In this document: positions 19,725 to 28,464 of the stretch, in pieces
Numbering within the stretch: the first letter of the stretch is position 1
Layout: the number at the start of each line of letters is the position of its first letter
Origin: Nostoc sp. NIES-3756
GTDB taxonomy: Bacteria; Cyanobacteriota; Cyanobacteriia; Cyanobacteriales; Nostocaceae
Assembly (NCBI RefSeq): GCF_001548375.1
Contig: NZ_AP017295.1
Coordinates: forward strand, 3,630,501-3,694,500
Reading direction: 5' to 3'
Length of the DNA: 64,000 bases
Made by a program: the position numbers and the translations under genes
The notes under the pieces: model-generated
What the model saw: the letters and a program-made list of their open reading frames with translations, nothing else
Databases searched by the model: none
Told to the model about the DNA's origin: nothing

Positions 19725-20288
19725 ATGGCTTTAACTGCTTCCACAATGGTTCCATTAGGAACACAAGCGCCAGATTTCCATCTACCAGACGTAGTTACCA
19801 ACCAGACAATTTCTCTGTCTACCTTTGCCGATAAAAAAGCTTTGTTAATCATGTTCATTTGTCGGCACTGTCCCTTTGTAAAGCACATTCAAGGTGAATT
19901 AACGCAGATAGGTCAAGATTATCTCCACAGTGATTTAGGCATCGTCGCCATCAGCGCCAACGATGCGGAAAACTACCCAGATGATGCACCTGATTCTTTA
20001 AAAGCCTTGGCATTAGAATTAGGTTGGCAGTTTCCTTTTTGCTATGACGAAACCCAGGAAACAGCCAAGGCTTATACGGCGGCTTGTACCCCTGATTTCT
20101 TTGTTTTTGATAGTAATCTCCATCTGGCATACAGAGGACAATTAGATGATAGTCGTCCTAGTAACGGTAAACCTGTGACTGGTGCAGATTTACGTGCGGC
20201 TATCGATGCAGTATTGGCGGATGAACCTGTGAGTAGTGAACAAAAACCCAGTGTAGGTTGCAATATTAAATGGAAATCTACTCCTTAG
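19725..20288 (+). CDS. Thioredoxin-like (AhpC/TSA/redoxin) protein
   Basis: 187 residues from ATG 19725; the longer upstream frame only reads through a dispersed TTGGTAAT-type repeat. The fold starts GTQAPDFHLPD as in redoxins. The active-site region is FICRHCPFVKHIQGEL, a CxxC with Arg-His between the cysteines. Later motifs include YTAACTPDFFVFDSN and the family's usual YRGQLDDSRPSN. Similar proteins occur in many cyanobacteria and are probably cytosolic thiol oxidoreductases; the substrate is unknown. Its end overlaps the end of mazG by 11 bp on the opposite strand. Confidence 0.88.
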   Translation: MALTASTMVPLGTQAPDFHLPDVVTNQTISLSTFADKKALLIMFICRHCPFVKHIQGELTQIGQDYLHSDLGIVAISANDAENYPDDAPDSLKALALELGWQFPFCYDETQETAKAYTAACTPDFFVFDSNLHLAYRGQLDDSRPSNGKPVTGADLRAAIDAVLADEPVSSEQKPSVGCNIKWKSTP

Positions 20289-21105
20289 CCAGTTGGGCTT
20301 TAGCCTGTTGCCATAAAGCTTCTAATTCATCCAAACTGTAATCCGAAAGGGGGCGATTAACCACTGCCTCCATTTTTTGTAACCTTTGGACGAAGCGTTG
20401 ATTTGTGCCTTGTAATCCTTCACTGGGGTCAAGATTATGCCAACGGGCTAACTGAATTACTGCAAATAATAAATCACCCAACTCCGCCTGTTGCCGTTCT
20501 GGCGTTTCCTCGGCTAAAGCTTGTTGAAATTCCTGCAACTCTTCATGAAACTTTGCCCACACACCATCGATATTTTCCCACTCAAAACCCACAGCCGCCG
20601 CTTTTTGGGAAATCTTCATGGCTGCGGTGAGTGGCGGTAGAGTACGTCCATAACGACTGAGTTTTTCACTCAACTTTTGATTTTGTGCCGATGATTCACC
20701 TTTTTCCGCCGCCTTAATTTGCTCCCAATTTTGCCGCACCTCATCCACACTATTTACCGACACATCACCAAATACATGAGGATGACGACGAATTAATTTT
20801 TGCGAAATACCTTTAGCTACTTCTTGCAGTGAAAATTGCCCATACTCACTAGCGATTTGGGCTTGTAACACTACCTGTAATAATAAATCACCTAACTCCT
20901 CAGCGATCGCTTCTTTATTCCCCGTCTTAATCGCGTCTACAACCTCGTAAGCCTCCTCAATTACGTAAGGTGTCAGCGTTTGGGGAGTTTGTGCCAAATC
21001 CCAAGGACAACCCCCATCAGGCGATCGCAATTTAGCCACCACATCAATTAACTCTTGCAACGCCGCTAAAGTCTCACCGTTACTTAGTGCCTTTTCCTCG
21101 GTCAT
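20278..21105 (-). CDS. mazG: Nucleoside triphosphate pyrophosphohydrolase MazG
   Basis: 275 residues. MazG hydrolyses NTPs and dNTPs to monophosphate and pyrophosphate, cleaning damaged nucleotides. Two tandem MazG domains are present. The first has CPWDLAQTPQTLTPYVIEEAYE and EELGDLLLQVVLQAQ, giving the EExxE...ExxD metal motif. The second has WAKFHEELQEFQQAL and ELGDLLFAVIQLARW. This is the full bacterial length. The start codon lies inside the 3' end of the upstream DUF2227 gene (26-bp overlap), indicating translational coupling. Confidence 0.95.
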   Translation of the reverse strand: MTEEKALSNGETLAALQELIDVVAKLRSPDGGCPWDLAQTPQTLTPYVIEEAYEVVDAIKTGNKEAIAEELGDLLLQVVLQAQIASEYGQFSLQEVAKGISQKLIRRHPHVFGDVSVNSVDEVRQNWEQIKAAEKGESSAQNQKLSEKLSRYGRTLPPLTAAMKISQKAAAVGFEWENIDGVWAKFHEELQEFQQALAEETPERQQAELGDLLFAVIQLARWHNLDPSEGLQGTNQRFVQRLQKMEAVVNRPLSDYSLDELEALWQQAKAQLAKE

Positions 21106-21685
21106 TCACCCTTACTCCCTTACGACGACTCGTTACTTTACGCTTCTTAATTTTGCCACTAGGAAGTATGCCGCGAATCCCCTGCTTACGGAAACGCTTG
21201 TAAGCCGAACCGCCCCAATCGCTGAGAGAATGACTCATTGCCCCTAATTCCAAACCTAAGAACAGGGCAATAAATTCTGCCGCGTAACTAGAAAGCGATC
21301 GCCCTACAGTCTTTTCTACATCCTGCCATGTTACAGCTACATTCCAAAACTTCTCGGCGATCGCCAAAATTATCACCATCAACACAGCCAGCAAGCTGCT
21401 AAGGTAGACAACCCTTAATGTTGTGCCAATAAGCGGCCCGTGGGATAAGAAAGAGCGATGGCGCAGACTCTTTTGATAAGGTAGCCAAATCCAACGCAGA
21501 AACCCCCAGCGTTGATACTGACGCGAGTAGATATCCAAATCAGGGCCAAACATCAACCCACCAAACATAAAGCCACCAGCTACCAACAAAGTGACATTAC
21601 CAGAGCGAGTTTGCCAGAAAGTCACACCCGCCACCATTGGTAATGCCCATAAAGTAATGCGATCGTGTGTCCGACCAGAGGGCAT
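21080..21685 (-). CDS. DUF2227 putative metal-binding membrane protein
   Basis: 201 residues. Matches the cyanobacterial DUF2227 family: MPSGRTHDRITLW at the N terminus, GPDLDIYSRQYQRWG, and HRSFLSHGPLIGT. The conserved His and Asp residues suggest metal binding and recall phospholipase/YdjM-like membrane hydrolases. Three hydrophobic segments are visible (about 15-45, 85-115, 140-155). The C-terminal 30 residues are very basic. It overlaps mazG by 26 bp and heads that two-gene unit. Why a membrane protein is coupled to MazG is not known. Confidence 0.85.
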   Translation of the reverse strand: MPSGRTHDRITLWALPMVAGVTFWQTRSGNVTLLVAGGFMFGGLMFGPDLDIYSRQYQRWGFLRWIWLPYQKSLRHRSFLSHGPLIGTTLRVVYLSSLLAVLMVIILAIAEKFWNVAVTWQDVEKTVGRSLSSYAAEFIALFLGLELGAMSHSLSDWGGSAYKRFRKQGIRGILPSGKIKKRKVTSRRKGVRVNDRGKGTK

Positions 21686-21792
21686 TTATCGGTTCTCAAA
21701 AATATTGCAAAATTTTTTCTCAAAAATACTAGCGCAATCCAAAATTATTTGCTATATTGTTTAATTGTGAGCGCAAACAGAAAAGCGCAAGC

Positions 21793-21865
<73 letters not shown>

Positions 21866-21870
21866 TTTTT

Positions 21871-21899
21871 AAAAAAGCCGCACTACAAGCGGCTTTTTT
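21871..21899. terminator. Terminator after tRNA-Val
   Basis: AAAAAAGCCGC (21871-21881) and GCGGCTTTTTT (21889-21899) form a perfect 11-bp stem with a 7-base loop, ending in a T run. Confidence 0.92.
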
Positions 21900-22326
21900 G
21901 ACTTTACCCAAAAATTTGCCACAACGGCAAGCTTATGGTTCCAAGCAGAATGCGGCAAACTTATAGTTCCAGTTTTTGAAATGTATAGGTAAAACTATAA
22001 CATCTTATAAACCAAACTCACGCCGTGCATCACTAAAAGCAGCGCGGACTTGTTTATATCTAAAACACCCTGGATTTGTAATTAGTATTGAGCCGAGATA
22101 CGGATACCGCGGCTCAATACCTTATAAGTAAAGCTTTCTAGCAGAGTAATAAAATTTTTCTTAACTCTGTTTCTTACTTATGTCAAACTTTATAAGTAAT
22201 TGTTTAATTTTTAGTTGTACTGTATAAATTCAATTCTATTTAAGCCTTGAGCATTGGTTAGGTCAACCCTTGGTAAGCCGGAAGCAAACCATTTTTTCCA
22301 TAGGCAATGCTACCAATTATAATTTT
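21900..22326. other. Intergenic region with a GC hairpin
   Basis: No gene found. GTATTGAGCCG (22085-22095) and CGGCTCAATAC (22110-22120) form a perfect 11-bp stem with a 14-base loop. There is no T run after it, so it looks like a dispersed palindrome or RNA structure rather than a terminator. The rest is A/T rich and carries the promoter of the next gene. Confidence 0.5.
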
Positions 22327-23412
22327 ATGAAACGCCCCATCTTATACATAGCCATCACCAACCACGGCTTCGGTCATGCTACCCGCACCGCCTCAGTCGC
22401 CGCCACAATTCAAAAGTTATATCCAGAAGTGCTGTTAATTATGGTGACTACCGCGCCTCGGTGGTTGCTGGAATGCTATATAGAAGGTGATTTTATCCAT
22501 CGTCAACGCGCTTTTGATTTGGGTGTAATTCAGTCAGATAGTTTGAATATGGATAAGGAAGCAACTTTGGCGAAATTGCGGGAAATTAAAAAGCAGCAAA
22601 ATTCCCTCATTTCTTCTGAAGTCAACTTCATCCGCCAAAATCGCGTGGATTTAATATTTGCTGATATTCCCTTTCTCGCACCATTATTTGCCAAAGCCGC
22701 AGGTATTCCTTGCTGGATGATGAGTAATTTTGGCTGGGATTTTATCTATCGTGACTGGGGAGGGGAATTTGTAGCTATTGCTGATTGGATTAGCGAGTGT
22801 TATTCTGAGTGCGATCGCCTGTTTCGTCTCCCCTTCCACGAACCGTTATCAGCTTTCCCCAATATCACAGATGTGGGTTTAACTGGTGGTTCTCCCCGTT
22901 ACTCAGATGAAGAACTCCGTTCTACTTGGGGTATCACCGCACCCAAGGATAAAACTATCCTCCTCACTTTTGGCGGTTTAGGTTTACAACAAATTCCCTA
23001 CGACAACCTCAAAAATTTTCCCGATTGGCAATTCATTATCTTTGATAAATCAGCCCCAGATTTACCTAATTTAATCAAAATTACAGATCGTAAATATCGT
23101 CCAGTCGATTTTATGCCAATTTGCGGACGAGTTATTTCCAAACCCGGTTACGGTACGTTTTCCGAAGCCACCCTACTAGATACACCGCTTGTCACTATCC
23201 CCCGTGATGATTTTGCGGAGGCTGCTTTCTTACTACAGGGAATAGTTAATTATAATTCTCATCAAATTTTGACTCCTGAAGAATTTTTTGATGGTAACTG
23301 GGATTTCCTCTCTCAACCAGTGCAACCACCAAAAGAAACACAGCCAATTGCTAAGGATGGAAATGTAGCGATCGCAAAATCTATTATTAACTATTTTCAA
23401 TTAAATATTTAG
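22327..23412 (+). CDS. Glycosyltransferase-like (GT-B fold) protein
   Basis: 361 residues from the ATG at 22327; an upstream in-frame GTG adds 19 residues with no family resemblance. The N terminus YIAITNHGFGHATRTASV is the glycine-rich GHxxR loop of MurG-like GT-B enzymes and of the N-terminal domain of arabinokinase-type proteins. The C-terminal half has LTFGGLGL, then SKPGYGTFSEATLLDTPLV, typical nucleotide-sugar-site segments. No membrane segment is present. The sugar and acceptor cannot be inferred. It is followed 40 bp later by the yjbQ-family gene on the same strand. Confidence 0.8.
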   Translation: MKRPILYIAITNHGFGHATRTASVAATIQKLYPEVLLIMVTTAPRWLLECYIEGDFIHRQRAFDLGVIQSDSLNMDKEATLAKLREIKKQQNSLISSEVNFIRQNRVDLIFADIPFLAPLFAKAAGIPCWMMSNFGWDFIYRDWGGEFVAIADWISECYSECDRLFRLPFHEPLSAFPNITDVGLTGGSPRYSDEELRSTWGITAPKDKTILLTFGGLGLQQIPYDNLKNFPDWQFIIFDKSAPDLPNLIKITDRKYRPVDFMPICGRVISKPGYGTFSEATLLDTPLVTIPRDDFAEAAFLLQGIVNYNSHQILTPEEFFDGNWDFLSQPVQPPKETQPIAKDGNVAIAKSIINYFQLNI

Positions 23413-23451
23413 GCTACAAATTATTAAAATGGTAGCAAAACAATAAACTAT

Positions 23452-23865
23452 ATGGCACATTACCAAAAACTCCTCAGAGTTTCTACTAACGGCAAATCGT
23501 TCCACAATATTACCTCTAAAATCGAGTCTATAGTTGCAGAATCCGGTGTAGAAACTGGGCTTTGTACTTTATTTTTACGTCACACCTCTGCTAGTTTAGT
23601 GATTCAAGAAAACGCCGACCCTGATGTACTTGTAGATTTAGCAAATTATATGGCTAAACTTGTGCCAGAATCAGGGAAATATATCCATGATGCTGAAGGT
23701 GCTGATGATATGCCAGCGCATATTCGTACTGCTTTGACCCACACTTCGGAAAATATACCTATTAATAGCGGTCACTTAGTATTAGGAACTTGGCAGGGAA
23801 TATATATTTGGGAACATCGCCAACGCAATCATATCAGGGAATTAGTTGTGCATATTTCCCAATAG
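23452..23865 (+). CDS. YjbQ family protein (UPF0047)
   Basis: 137 residues, full family length. Key motifs are GLCTLFLRHTSASLVIQENADPD, AEGADDMPAHIRTAL, SGHLVLGTWQGIYIWEHR and the C-terminal HIREL. YjbQ homologues have been reported to have weak thiamine-phosphate synthase activity, but the true role is open. Conserved His, Asp and Glu residues form a putative metal site. It may be co-transcribed with the glycosyltransferase-like gene upstream. Confidence 0.92.
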   Translation: MAHYQKLLRVSTNGKSFHNITSKIESIVAESGVETGLCTLFLRHTSASLVIQENADPDVLVDLANYMAKLVPESGKYIHDAEGADDMPAHIRTALTHTSENIPINSGHLVLGTWQGIYIWEHRQRNHIRELVVHISQ

Positions 23866-24037
23866 TCATAATTATTTGCCACCCAGATAATGTCCTCTGC
23901 TTCCTGAGGGAGTGGGGGCTATATCGTATGTATTAATTTATCAATAGAAACGTTAAATTCAATTAATATTTTTTAAAATTGATATAGTCAAGGTTATAAA
24001 ATAATATTGAGTTATAGCCATTTAGGCTAATTTAACA

Positions 24038-24790
24038 ATGATGAAGCAGCATATAGCACCAACTCATAATTTCCAATTACTTGATGAAATACTTGCACAG
24101 GCTTCAGTAAATTTATTTACGCTCAATCCCCACAAGAAATCTATAACTAGCTTTGTGGAATTGGGTAATTTAATTACAAAAGAAACTAGGGATAGTCAAA
24201 TCATCACTACCCTAATTCATACATTGGAAATTATAGTCTGCGCGCAGTTGCGAAACTTTCCCGAAAATATTTTCTGGGATTTTGATTTTATGGTTAGTGG
24301 TGTACTACGCCAAGCCTTAGCAGAACAAGACTGTGCTATTGCTTTTTTAGAGAAGTTTGCCCAAAAGATGGTGTCTTTAACTGAGTTATTTGGCATTCAA
24401 AGTGAAATTAGATTCCGCTATGTCCATGATTTTATCTATGGGTTTGAGTGGGCAAGATGGGTACAAAAAGTTCCAGCAAAGCGTGCAAAAATAGAACCTT
24501 TTAGTTTAACTTTTATAGATTATTTACTAGATAAAAGTCAGGAATTAACGCAACGTATTCATCAAGGTCGTAGCCCAAATTATAATTTATGTGCAGAAGG
24601 TTTTCGCAATCCTTTTAGTTTTTCCCGCGAACCAAAAGATGAATATTTATTATTCACTCATCTTGCTCAACAAAAGCTCATTCCTGTACCCACCTGGAGT
24701 TGGAACGCTGTTCCCATATGGAATCAGCCTTTTGGGGATTTGCGTGAGGAATTAGCATTAAAATTAAATATTAAATCACAGAAACGCTGA
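24038..24790 (+). CDS. Hypothetical protein, coupled to nif3-like gene
   Basis: 250 residues, soluble and mostly helical, with no family I recognise. Features are an aromatic-rich centre (FRYVHDFIYGFEWARWVQK) and a C-terminal segment with PVPTWSWNAVPIWNQPFGDLRE. No signal peptide or membrane segment. Its TGA overlaps the ATG of the next gene (ATGA), so translation is coupled and a functional link with the Nif3-like protein is plausible. The ATG at 24038 is followed by a second Met codon. Confidence 0.75.
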   Translation: MMKQHIAPTHNFQLLDEILAQASVNLFTLNPHKKSITSFVELGNLITKETRDSQIITTLIHTLEIIVCAQLRNFPENIFWDFDFMVSGVLRQALAEQDCAIAFLEKFAQKMVSLTELFGIQSEIRFRYVHDFIYGFEWARWVQKVPAKRAKIEPFSLTFIDYLLDKSQELTQRIHQGRSPNYNLCAEGFRNPFSFSREPKDEYLLFTHLAQQKLIPVPTWSWNAVPIWNQPFGDLREELALKLNIKSQKR

Positions 24791-25587
24791 TGAAAATTGC
24801 TGAGTTAATTACTTGGTTTGAATCTTGGGCAAATCCAGCTTGGTGTGAAAGTTGGGATAATTGCGGCTGGCAAATTGAACCAGGGATATTAGAAGATGAG
24901 GCTAAGGTTTTAGTTTGCCTTACACCAACTTTAGCGGTAATGGAAGAAGCGATCGCTCTCCATGCTAATCTAATTTTTGCCCATCATCCCTTAATTTTCA
25001 ATCCGCCCAAATCCCTGTGCCGTGGTGAAGCGATCGCGGACATGGTAAGGTTAGCATTTACCCATAACATCGGTGTGTACACAGCCCACACCAACTTCGA
25101 TCAAGTAGAGGATGGTACGGCTGACGTTCTAGCCCAAATTCTGCAACTAAAAGATGTTACCCCCATCGTCCCGACGCAAAACGGACTAGGTTATGGGCGT
25201 GTGGGGTTGCTAGAACCATTTTTAACCTTACAAGAACTACTGACAGTAATTCAAAAGCGTCTATCCCCTCCCGATTTAATCTTTTCCCCCAATGCCAATT
25301 TACAGCAGGTAATTTCTAAAGTGGCGGTGTTGGGTGGTTCGGGAGCAAGTTTTATTTCGGCAGTAGTTAAAACTGGCGCACAGGCTTACCTCACCTCTGA
25401 CTGCAAATTCCATCAGTTCCAAGAAAGCCGCGATCTCGGTTTGATTCTCATCGATGCCGGACATTATGCCACCGAACGCCCAGCGTGCGATCGCTTGGTA
25501 GAAAAATTTCGTTCTTTAAATATAGATTTGGTACAATTAAGTAATCACGATGAGGATTTCCGTCAGTTTTTTCAAAGTGGTAATTAA
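24790..25587 (+). CDS. Nif3-like dinuclear metal centre protein
   Basis: 265 residues. Belongs to the Nif3/YbgI family (annotated elsewhere as GTP cyclohydrolase 1 type 2-like). Metal ligands appear in LIFAHHPLIF (His-His), GVYTAHTNFDQVEDGTADVL (His and Asp), LTSDCKFHQFQ, and LIDAGHYATERPAC (His and Glu). The short form without the middle insertion is complete here. Family members form toroidal hexamers; the substrate is uncertain. Translationally coupled to the preceding hypothetical gene. Confidence 0.93.
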   Translation: MKIAELITWFESWANPAWCESWDNCGWQIEPGILEDEAKVLVCLTPTLAVMEEAIALHANLIFAHHPLIFNPPKSLCRGEAIADMVRLAFTHNIGVYTAHTNFDQVEDGTADVLAQILQLKDVTPIVPTQNGLGYGRVGLLEPFLTLQELLTVIQKRLSPPDLIFSPNANLQQVISKVAVLGGSGASFISAVVKTGAQAYLTSDCKFHQFQESRDLGLILIDAGHYATERPACDRLVEKFRSLNIDLVQLSNHDEDFRQFFQSGN

Positions 25588-25860
25588 TTCATAGTTAATA
25601 CTTAAAATTTAAGTGTCATTTATATCTTAGAGTTTTACGTACAACTACATCAACAGAATTTTGCTCTTACTCAATCACAGTAATATTTGGGAGTTCACAA
25701 GTCACCTTGACTAAAAATATATTTTTCTCTGAATGTATGTGATATGTATCACAAAAGCACGTAATTATAATCACTAGTATTTGCCGTCTCATATCAATCA
25801 GGTAGAGCATAAATTATTCCACACTGGAGGTAATAAACTGCTTACTCTACCCAAAACAAG

Positions 25861-26076
25861 ATGATTCGCGCACTTGTTGAATCTGCCTTTCAAACTGGTT
25901 ATCTTAGTGTTGAATCTGAAGGTTTACTCCATCAGGTGCTGGCTACTCGGTGCTATCAACCAGAAGATTCCGCAGCCCTAGCATCCTTATATGATGCTGT
26001 TACTACAGGTAAAATTAAACGAGAAGCGTCCTCGCAACAACTTATAGAATCTCTCTCACGGTTCAAATCTCGCTAA
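25861..26076 (+). CDS. Small conserved-type hypothetical protein
   Basis: 71 residues, soluble and helical, beginning MIRALVESAFQTGYLSVESE and ending in a basic SRFKSR. No motif names a function. The codon pattern and the length of the open frame between two A/T-rich gaps support a real gene. GGAGG occurs about 30 bases upstream, too far for a usual ribosome site, so the start is not certain. The TAA stop overlaps an ATG (TAATG) that opens a 38-codon frame of doubtful value. Confidence 0.65.
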   Translation: MIRALVESAFQTGYLSVESEGLLHQVLATRCYQPEDSAALASLYDAVTTGKIKREASSQQLIESLSRFKSR

Positions 26077-26243
26077 TGCTGCCAAATTCTCTTTTGCAGA
26101 TGGTATTACAACCTCAGAAAAAATCTTCAACTCATAACTATTCTGTGGGATTGTTGTTGAAAACCATGAAGTTCAGCCTGAGAATGAGTTAAGATCAAAT
26201 ACGTAGGGGTAAACGTCAAGCCGAATCCCCAGGCTTCTCAGCA

Positions 26244-26402
26244 ATGCCAATGATTACAATTAGGCAAATTAAACAACCGCAATCATCGCTTGTTTTGGAG
26301 TATTCATTATTACATAATGGTAAGAACGACTTACCAGCAACTATTTACCTGGTGAAAACCAAACCAGAATTGTTTGATTTCTATGAAGCAAACAATAGCT
26401 GA
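26244..26402 (+). CDS. Possible 52-residue protein
   Basis: An ATG-started frame of 52 codons in an otherwise empty 540-bp gap. A second in-frame ATG lies two codons later, and AGG sits about 10 bases upstream. The sequence is balanced rather than low-complexity: it includes LVLEYSLLHNGKNDLPATI and ends KPELFDFYEANNS. It looks like a genuine small protein with alternating strand and helix, but I know no family. Confidence 0.4.
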   Translation: MPMITIRQIKQPQSSLVLEYSLLHNGKNDLPATIYLVKTKPELFDFYEANNS

Positions 26403-26616
26403 TTCACCCTTAACGAGATAAAATTTTGGTGCAGTAACCACAAGTTTATGACCCAAAACCCCCTTAAAACCAATAATCAAGTAAGTCTTTGGGCAGGGTC
26501 AAAAGACTTACTGATGCTGAACCAAATTCCTCAACTCCTGAGGGTGTTATTTTATTGGGGTAAAACCCAAATTTTTCAAAGTTTAACTACGTTGTTTAAA
26601 AAGGCAGAAGCAGTAC

Positions 26617-26928
26617 ATGCTACACCGCAAGATTTATCAACTGTGTTGCGATGGGCGGGAGGTATGTGTATTCTTGCGGGACCAGCAACGCTGGATAGAA
26701 CGCGCCCGCATCATAGATATAGAGGGAGATTTAGTAACCCTGCGCTATGAAACCGACGAAGAAGACGAAGTTTGCTCTTGGGAAGAGATGGTTCGTCTCG
26801 AAAGCATCGGTGCTGTTACCCAAAAATTAGCTTCAGTCTCTCGCGGTAATATCGAACCCCTCATGACTGAAGATTGTCCCGAAGCCGAGCGTATTCGTAA
26901 CCATTACCCAGATTCTAATCCTGAATAA
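26617..26928 (+). CDS. DUF6679-type conserved protein
   Basis: 103 residues. Begins MLHRKIYQLCCDGREVCVFL, followed by QQRWIERARIIDIEGDLVTL and a very acidic ETDEEDEVCSWEEMVRLES. This pattern is strongly conserved in filamentous and many unicellular cyanobacteria. The middle reads like a small beta-barrel, and the C terminus (EDCPEAERIRNHYPDSNPE) is conserved too. Function unknown. The start fits the family's usual N terminus. A hairpin lies downstream. Confidence 0.85.
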   Translation: MLHRKIYQLCCDGREVCVFLRDQQRWIERARIIDIEGDLVTLRYETDEEDEVCSWEEMVRLESIGAVTQKLASVSRGNIEPLMTEDCPEAERIRNHYPDSNPE

Positions 26929-27012
26929 GAGAAGCAGAAGGCAAAAGGGAGAGTTTACATCCTCCCATGCCATCTGCTCTATTCACTTCCTACCAGCTAT
27001 GACATCCTGAGT

Positions 27013-27036
27013 CCTGAGTAACAAATCCTACTCAGG
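27013..27036. terminator. Terminator-like hairpin
   Basis: CCTGAGTA (27013-27020) and TACTCAGG (27029-27036) pair perfectly around an 8-base loop, followed by ATTCGTTATTTT. It lies between the DUF6679 gene (+) and the end of the glycosyltransferase (-). Confidence 0.65.
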
Positions 27037-27105
27037 ATTCGTTATTTTGGGGAGACAAGGAAGCAGAGGAGCAGGGGAGAAAGAACTACTAACCACTGTC
27101 AACTG

Positions 27106-28368
27106 TCAACTGAACAGAGATTTTTCAACTTCTTCCACAACAGCAACAGCGTTGGCGATGCCGTCTTCGCTGCGGATTTGTTGCCCCAAGGTGTGCGCAC
27201 GTTGGCGCATTGTTTGGTCGGTTATAGCCTTTTGGATGGCTTGCGCCAGTTTTTCTGGCGTTAGTTGTTTATGGGGAATTGGTTCAGTTCCAACGCCTAG
27301 TGCTGCTACTCGTTGCCCCCAAAATTCCTGATCGCCAAAAAAGGGAATAATCACTGTAGGAACTCCGGCTCTGAGTCCTGCGGCTGTTGTACCCGCGCCG
27401 CCATGATGCACAACAGCCGCGACTTGAGGAAATAACCATGAATGGGGAACGGAGTCTATTAAGTAGACGTTATCTGGCAAATTTTCTTTGCGTAAGCCAC
27501 CCCAACCGGAAAGCATGATGGCTCGTTGTTTGGTTTGTTCTAGAGCTTGCAAGATTAAATCAGCCGTTTCTTCTGGATTACGCATACCCATACTACCAAA
27601 TCCGATATACACAGGAGGTTTACCCCCGTGCAGAAACTCTATCAAGCTTGAGGGTGGAGTCCAATTATAGGGGGCATCTAAAAACCAGTAGCCTGTGACA
27701 TGAGCATTCTGCCAATCTGGTGGTTGGGGAATGACGGAGGGGCTAAAACCGTAGAGTGTCGGATAGCGGGTAGACTCATGAGTCCCAAAAAATGGGGCGG
27801 CTGGCAAGTTAAGAACCTGCTTGCGAGCTAATGTATCCCCTTTGCGAGAACCTTGCCACAGAATTTGTCTCACCACATGATGGGACAGCCAATTCACAAT
27901 ACTGCCGAATCTGGCTAGGGACTGGGGAAAGAGAACACCCGGAAATGTTTTGGTTGGGGTAAAGGGAAAGACATAGGCATGTAGCAATGGCAGACCCAAC
28001 TTCTCAGCCAATGCCAAACCAAGGTATAGCCCACCAACACCAGCCAGCAATAAATCTATGTCTTGACAAGCCATTAAACCTGTTTGCGCCCAATTAATCG
28101 CTGCACGCTGGGTTTCTTTTGTCGTGTAGGAGTTAATTGCTAAAATATTTCCTTTCTCCAAAAGCTTCCGCATTTCTGGAGATTCAACTATTTCTCGCAC
28201 ATTGCCATACATCGGACAAAACTCTAAACCGTGGGAATTGACTAGTCCGGCAAAATTCTCATGGCTTAATAAACGGACAAAATGACCCGCAGCTTTTAAG
28301 CCCTTCCCTAAAGCAACATAAGGTTGAACATCTCCTTGACTGCCCAAAGCAATGATAGCGATACGCAT
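27106..28368 (-). CDS. GT1-family glycosyltransferase (UGT/sterol glucosyltransferase-like)
   Basis: 420 residues from the ATG at 28368; an ATG nine bases upstream (28377) is also possible. GT-B fold: N-terminal IALGSQGDVQPYVALGKGL is the acceptor-side signature of the sterol-glucosyltransferase/macrolide GT branch. PPVYIGFGSMGMRNPEE and the C-terminal VHHGGAGTTAAGLRAGVPTVIIPFFGDQEFW are the nucleotide-sugar signature. The sugar donor is probably UDP- or dTDP-linked; the acceptor could be a lipid, carotenoid or secondary metabolite. It is divergent from a TetR regulator with palindromic sites between them, so it is the likely regulated target. Confidence 0.92.
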   Translation of the reverse strand: MRIAIIALGSQGDVQPYVALGKGLKAAGHFVRLLSHENFAGLVNSHGLEFCPMYGNVREIVESPEMRKLLEKGNILAINSYTTKETQRAAINWAQTGLMACQDIDLLLAGVGGLYLGLALAEKLGLPLLHAYVFPFTPTKTFPGVLFPQSLARFGSIVNWLSHHVVRQILWQGSRKGDTLARKQVLNLPAAPFFGTHESTRYPTLYGFSPSVIPQPPDWQNAHVTGYWFLDAPYNWTPPSSLIEFLHGGKPPVYIGFGSMGMRNPEETADLILQALEQTKQRAIMLSGWGGLRKENLPDNVYLIDSVPHSWLFPQVAAVVHHGGAGTTAAGLRAGVPTVIIPFFGDQEFWGQRVAALGVGTEPIPHKQLTPEKLAQAIQKAITDQTMRQRAHTLGQQIRSEDGIANAVAVVEEVEKSLFS

Positions 28369-28406
28369 CACAGGCACTCCTGTTTTATGGGATTGGTTCT
28401 TTTGAA

Positions 28407-28460
28407 TGACATTAATGTCAATTTGACGATAGCGTCATTTTAATAATAACGTCAATGTCA
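28407..28460. promoter_or_regulatory. Palindromic operator cluster for the TetR-type regulator
   Basis: Between the divergent glycosyltransferase and TetR genes lie the perfect 14-bp palindrome TGACATTAATGTCA (28407-28420) and TGACGATAGCGTCA (28424-28437), which is palindromic apart from its central bases. A third half-site pair, CGTCAATGTCA, occurs at 28450-28460. Two palindromes spaced 17 bp centre to centre fit two TetR dimers. This is inferred from position and symmetry. Confidence 0.7.
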
Positions 28461-28464
28461 GGGT

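Noticed and set aside
26076..26192. 38-codon frame starting in a TAATG overlap with the 71-residue gene
   Set aside because: Looks translationally coupled, but the sequence is low in structure and no family is known; not enough support.
26448..26750. 100-codon + strand frame upstream of and overlapping the DUF6679 gene
   Set aside because: Overlaps a recognised conserved gene by 134 bp in another frame; the overlapped half reads as a shadow of it, and the free half has no family.
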